A stretch of 6,007 nucleotides of DNA from Parvibaculum sp964560165 (lineage in GTDB: Bacteria > Pseudomonadota > Alphaproteobacteria > Parvibaculales > Parvibaculaceae), in NCBI GenBank assembly GCA_964560165.1, contig CAZLLB010000206.1:1-6007 (forward strand). The letters run 5' to 3'. Below are positions 5,281 to 6,007 of this stretch, piece after piece (the stretch's first letter is position 1; each line of letters begins with the position of its first letter). A model generated the notes under the pieces. The model was not told the origin of the DNA. It saw nothing but the letters and a program-made list of their open reading frames with translations, and did no database searches. The translations under genes were made by a program, and so were the position numbers.

Positions 5281-6007
5281 ATGCCAAATCCGAATCCAAA
5301 CCCGATTCCAAACCCGATTATCGTGATTCCCGCCCGCATGGCCTCAACCCGCCTGCCCGGCAAGCCTCTGGCCGATATAGCGGGCCTGCCGATGATCGTT
5401 CAGGTCTGGGCCCGCGCCCGCGAGGCTGGTCTTGGCCGCGTCGTCGTCGCCGCCGCCGAGGCTGAAATCGCCGAGGCCGTCCGCGCCGCAGGCGGCGAGG
5501 CCGTGCTGACCGACCCCGATCTGCCCTCAGGCTCCGATCGCATCTGGCAGGCATTGGGCGAGGTTGACCCCGAAGGCCGCCACGATGTCATCGTCAATGT
5601 GCAGGGCGACCTGCCGACGCTCGATCCGCGCCTCATCCGCACCGCCGCCGAGGCGCTGGCAAGCGCGCGCGCCGATATTTCGACGCTGGCCGCCGAAATC
5701 AAGGTCGAGGAAGAGCGCACCAATCCCAACGTCGTCAAGGCGGTCATCGCGTTTCGCGAGGGTCAGCGCGCGGGCAGGGGGCTTTATTTCACCCGCGCCA
5801 CCGCGCCCTCCGGCGAAGGCCCGCATTATCATCACATCGGCCTTTATGCCTACACGCGCACGGCGCTTGCCCGCTTTGTCGCCCTGCCGCCATCGCCGCT
5901 CGAAAAGCGCGAGAAGCTTGAGCAGTTGCGCGCGCTTGAGGCGGGCATGAGTGTCGAGGTGGCGCTCGTTGACACCGTTCCGCTCGGTGTCGATACTCCC
6001 GCCGACC
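5281..6007 (+). CDS. kdsB: 3-deoxy-manno-octulosonate cytidylyltransferase (CMP-Kdo synthetase), 3' end cut off
   Basis: KdsB is a cytosolic enzyme that joins CTP and Kdo to give CMP-Kdo, the activated sugar for the lipopolysaccharide inner core. The 242 visible residues cover almost the whole protein (usual length about 250). Motifs in order are IIVIPARMASTRLPGKPL (13-30, nucleotide-binding loop), SGSDR (83-87), VNVQGDLP (105-112, with Asp110 as probable Mg ligand), NPNVVK (148-153), YFTRA (169-173), HHIGLYAY (184-191), SPLEKREKLEQLR (205-217) and GVDTP (236-240). The start at 5281 has a G-rich ribosome site; the next Met (residue 20) would remove the essential IPAR loop. Between Met1 and IIVIPAR lies an odd Pro-Asn-rich stretch coded by a 12-base tandem repeat. 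Position 57-58 reads AA where E. coli has TD (IVATDHED); this may be a lineage difference. In related genomes a prephenate dehydratase gene often follows, but that would be outside the window. Confidence 0.96.
   Translation, partial: MPNPNPNPIPNPIIVIPARMASTRLPGKPLADIAGLPMIVQVWARAREAGLGRVVVAAAEAEIAEAVRAAGGEAVLTDPDLPSGSDRIWQALGEVDPEGRHDVIVNVQGDLPTLDPRLIRTAAEALASARADISTLAAEIKVEEERTNPNVVKAVIAFREGQRAGRGLYFTRATAPSGEGPHYHHIGLYAYTRTALARFVALPPSPLEKREKLEQLRALEAGMSVEVALVDTVPLGVDTPAD
5284..5319 (+). repeat. 12-base tandem repeat, three copies, in frame within kdsB
   Basis: Three adjacent units, CCAAATCCGAAT, CCAAACCCGATT and CCAAACCCGATT, directly follow the start codon of kdsB. The last two are identical and the first differs at two positions. 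They encode PNPN, PNPI and PNPI. As 12 is a multiple of 3, gain or loss of a unit would keep the reading frame and change the protein by four residues. Confidence 0.9.

Noticed and set aside
5400..5835. Minus-strand frames opposite kdsB
   Set aside because: Shadows of a well-supported enzyme gene, with Arg/Ala/Ser-rich products typical of antisense GC-rich coding DNA.

Overview
The window looks like chromosomal DNA from a GC-rich alphaproteobacterium, most likely of the order Hyphomicrobiales (Rhizobiales). Four things point there: strong G/C preference at third codon positions, a membrane-anchored CycM-type cytochrome c divergent from kdsB, a yej transporter operon that begins with two solute-binding protein genes, and a palindromic intergenic repeat of a type common in that group. 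This placement is inference from the sequence alone.

Minus strand, 4031 down to 1: the start of a yej-type (YejABEF family) ABC importer operon. The order is a Sec-exported binding protein (2160-4031), a second binding protein with a Tat-like signal (274-2163), then the first 90 codons of the permease yejB, which leaves the window at base 1. The joints are tight: a 4-base ATGA overlap, then 2 bases between stop and start. The three genes are therefore probably co-transcribed and translationally coupled. The remaining permease (yejE) and ATPase (yejF) are expected beyond the left edge.

Bases 4032-4391 carry no convincing gene. They hold a long imperfect palindrome (4163-4240) bracketed by two 18-base direct repeats, then the intrinsic terminator (4338-4367) of the next gene. 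A very short open frame overlaps the start of the first binding protein gene and is reported only as a speculative leader peptide.

Minus strand, 5015 to 4392: a CycM-like cytochrome c with an N-terminal membrane anchor, one CxxCH haem site and a low-complexity Ala/Lys/Pro tail. Plus strand from 5281: kdsB (CMP-Kdo synthetase), cut by the right edge only a few residues before its expected end and carrying an unusual in-frame 12-base tandem repeat just after the start codon. The 265-base divergent gap between cycM and kdsB should hold both promoters, but neither is clear by eye.

Functionally these are three ordinary envelope modules: oligopeptide or muropeptide-type import, respiratory electron transfer, and lipopolysaccharide Kdo activation. 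I found no sign of an undescribed defence, mobile or CRISPR system. The points most worth checking are the paired binding proteins with different export signals, the compound repeat upstream of the operon, and the kdsB N-terminal repeat.
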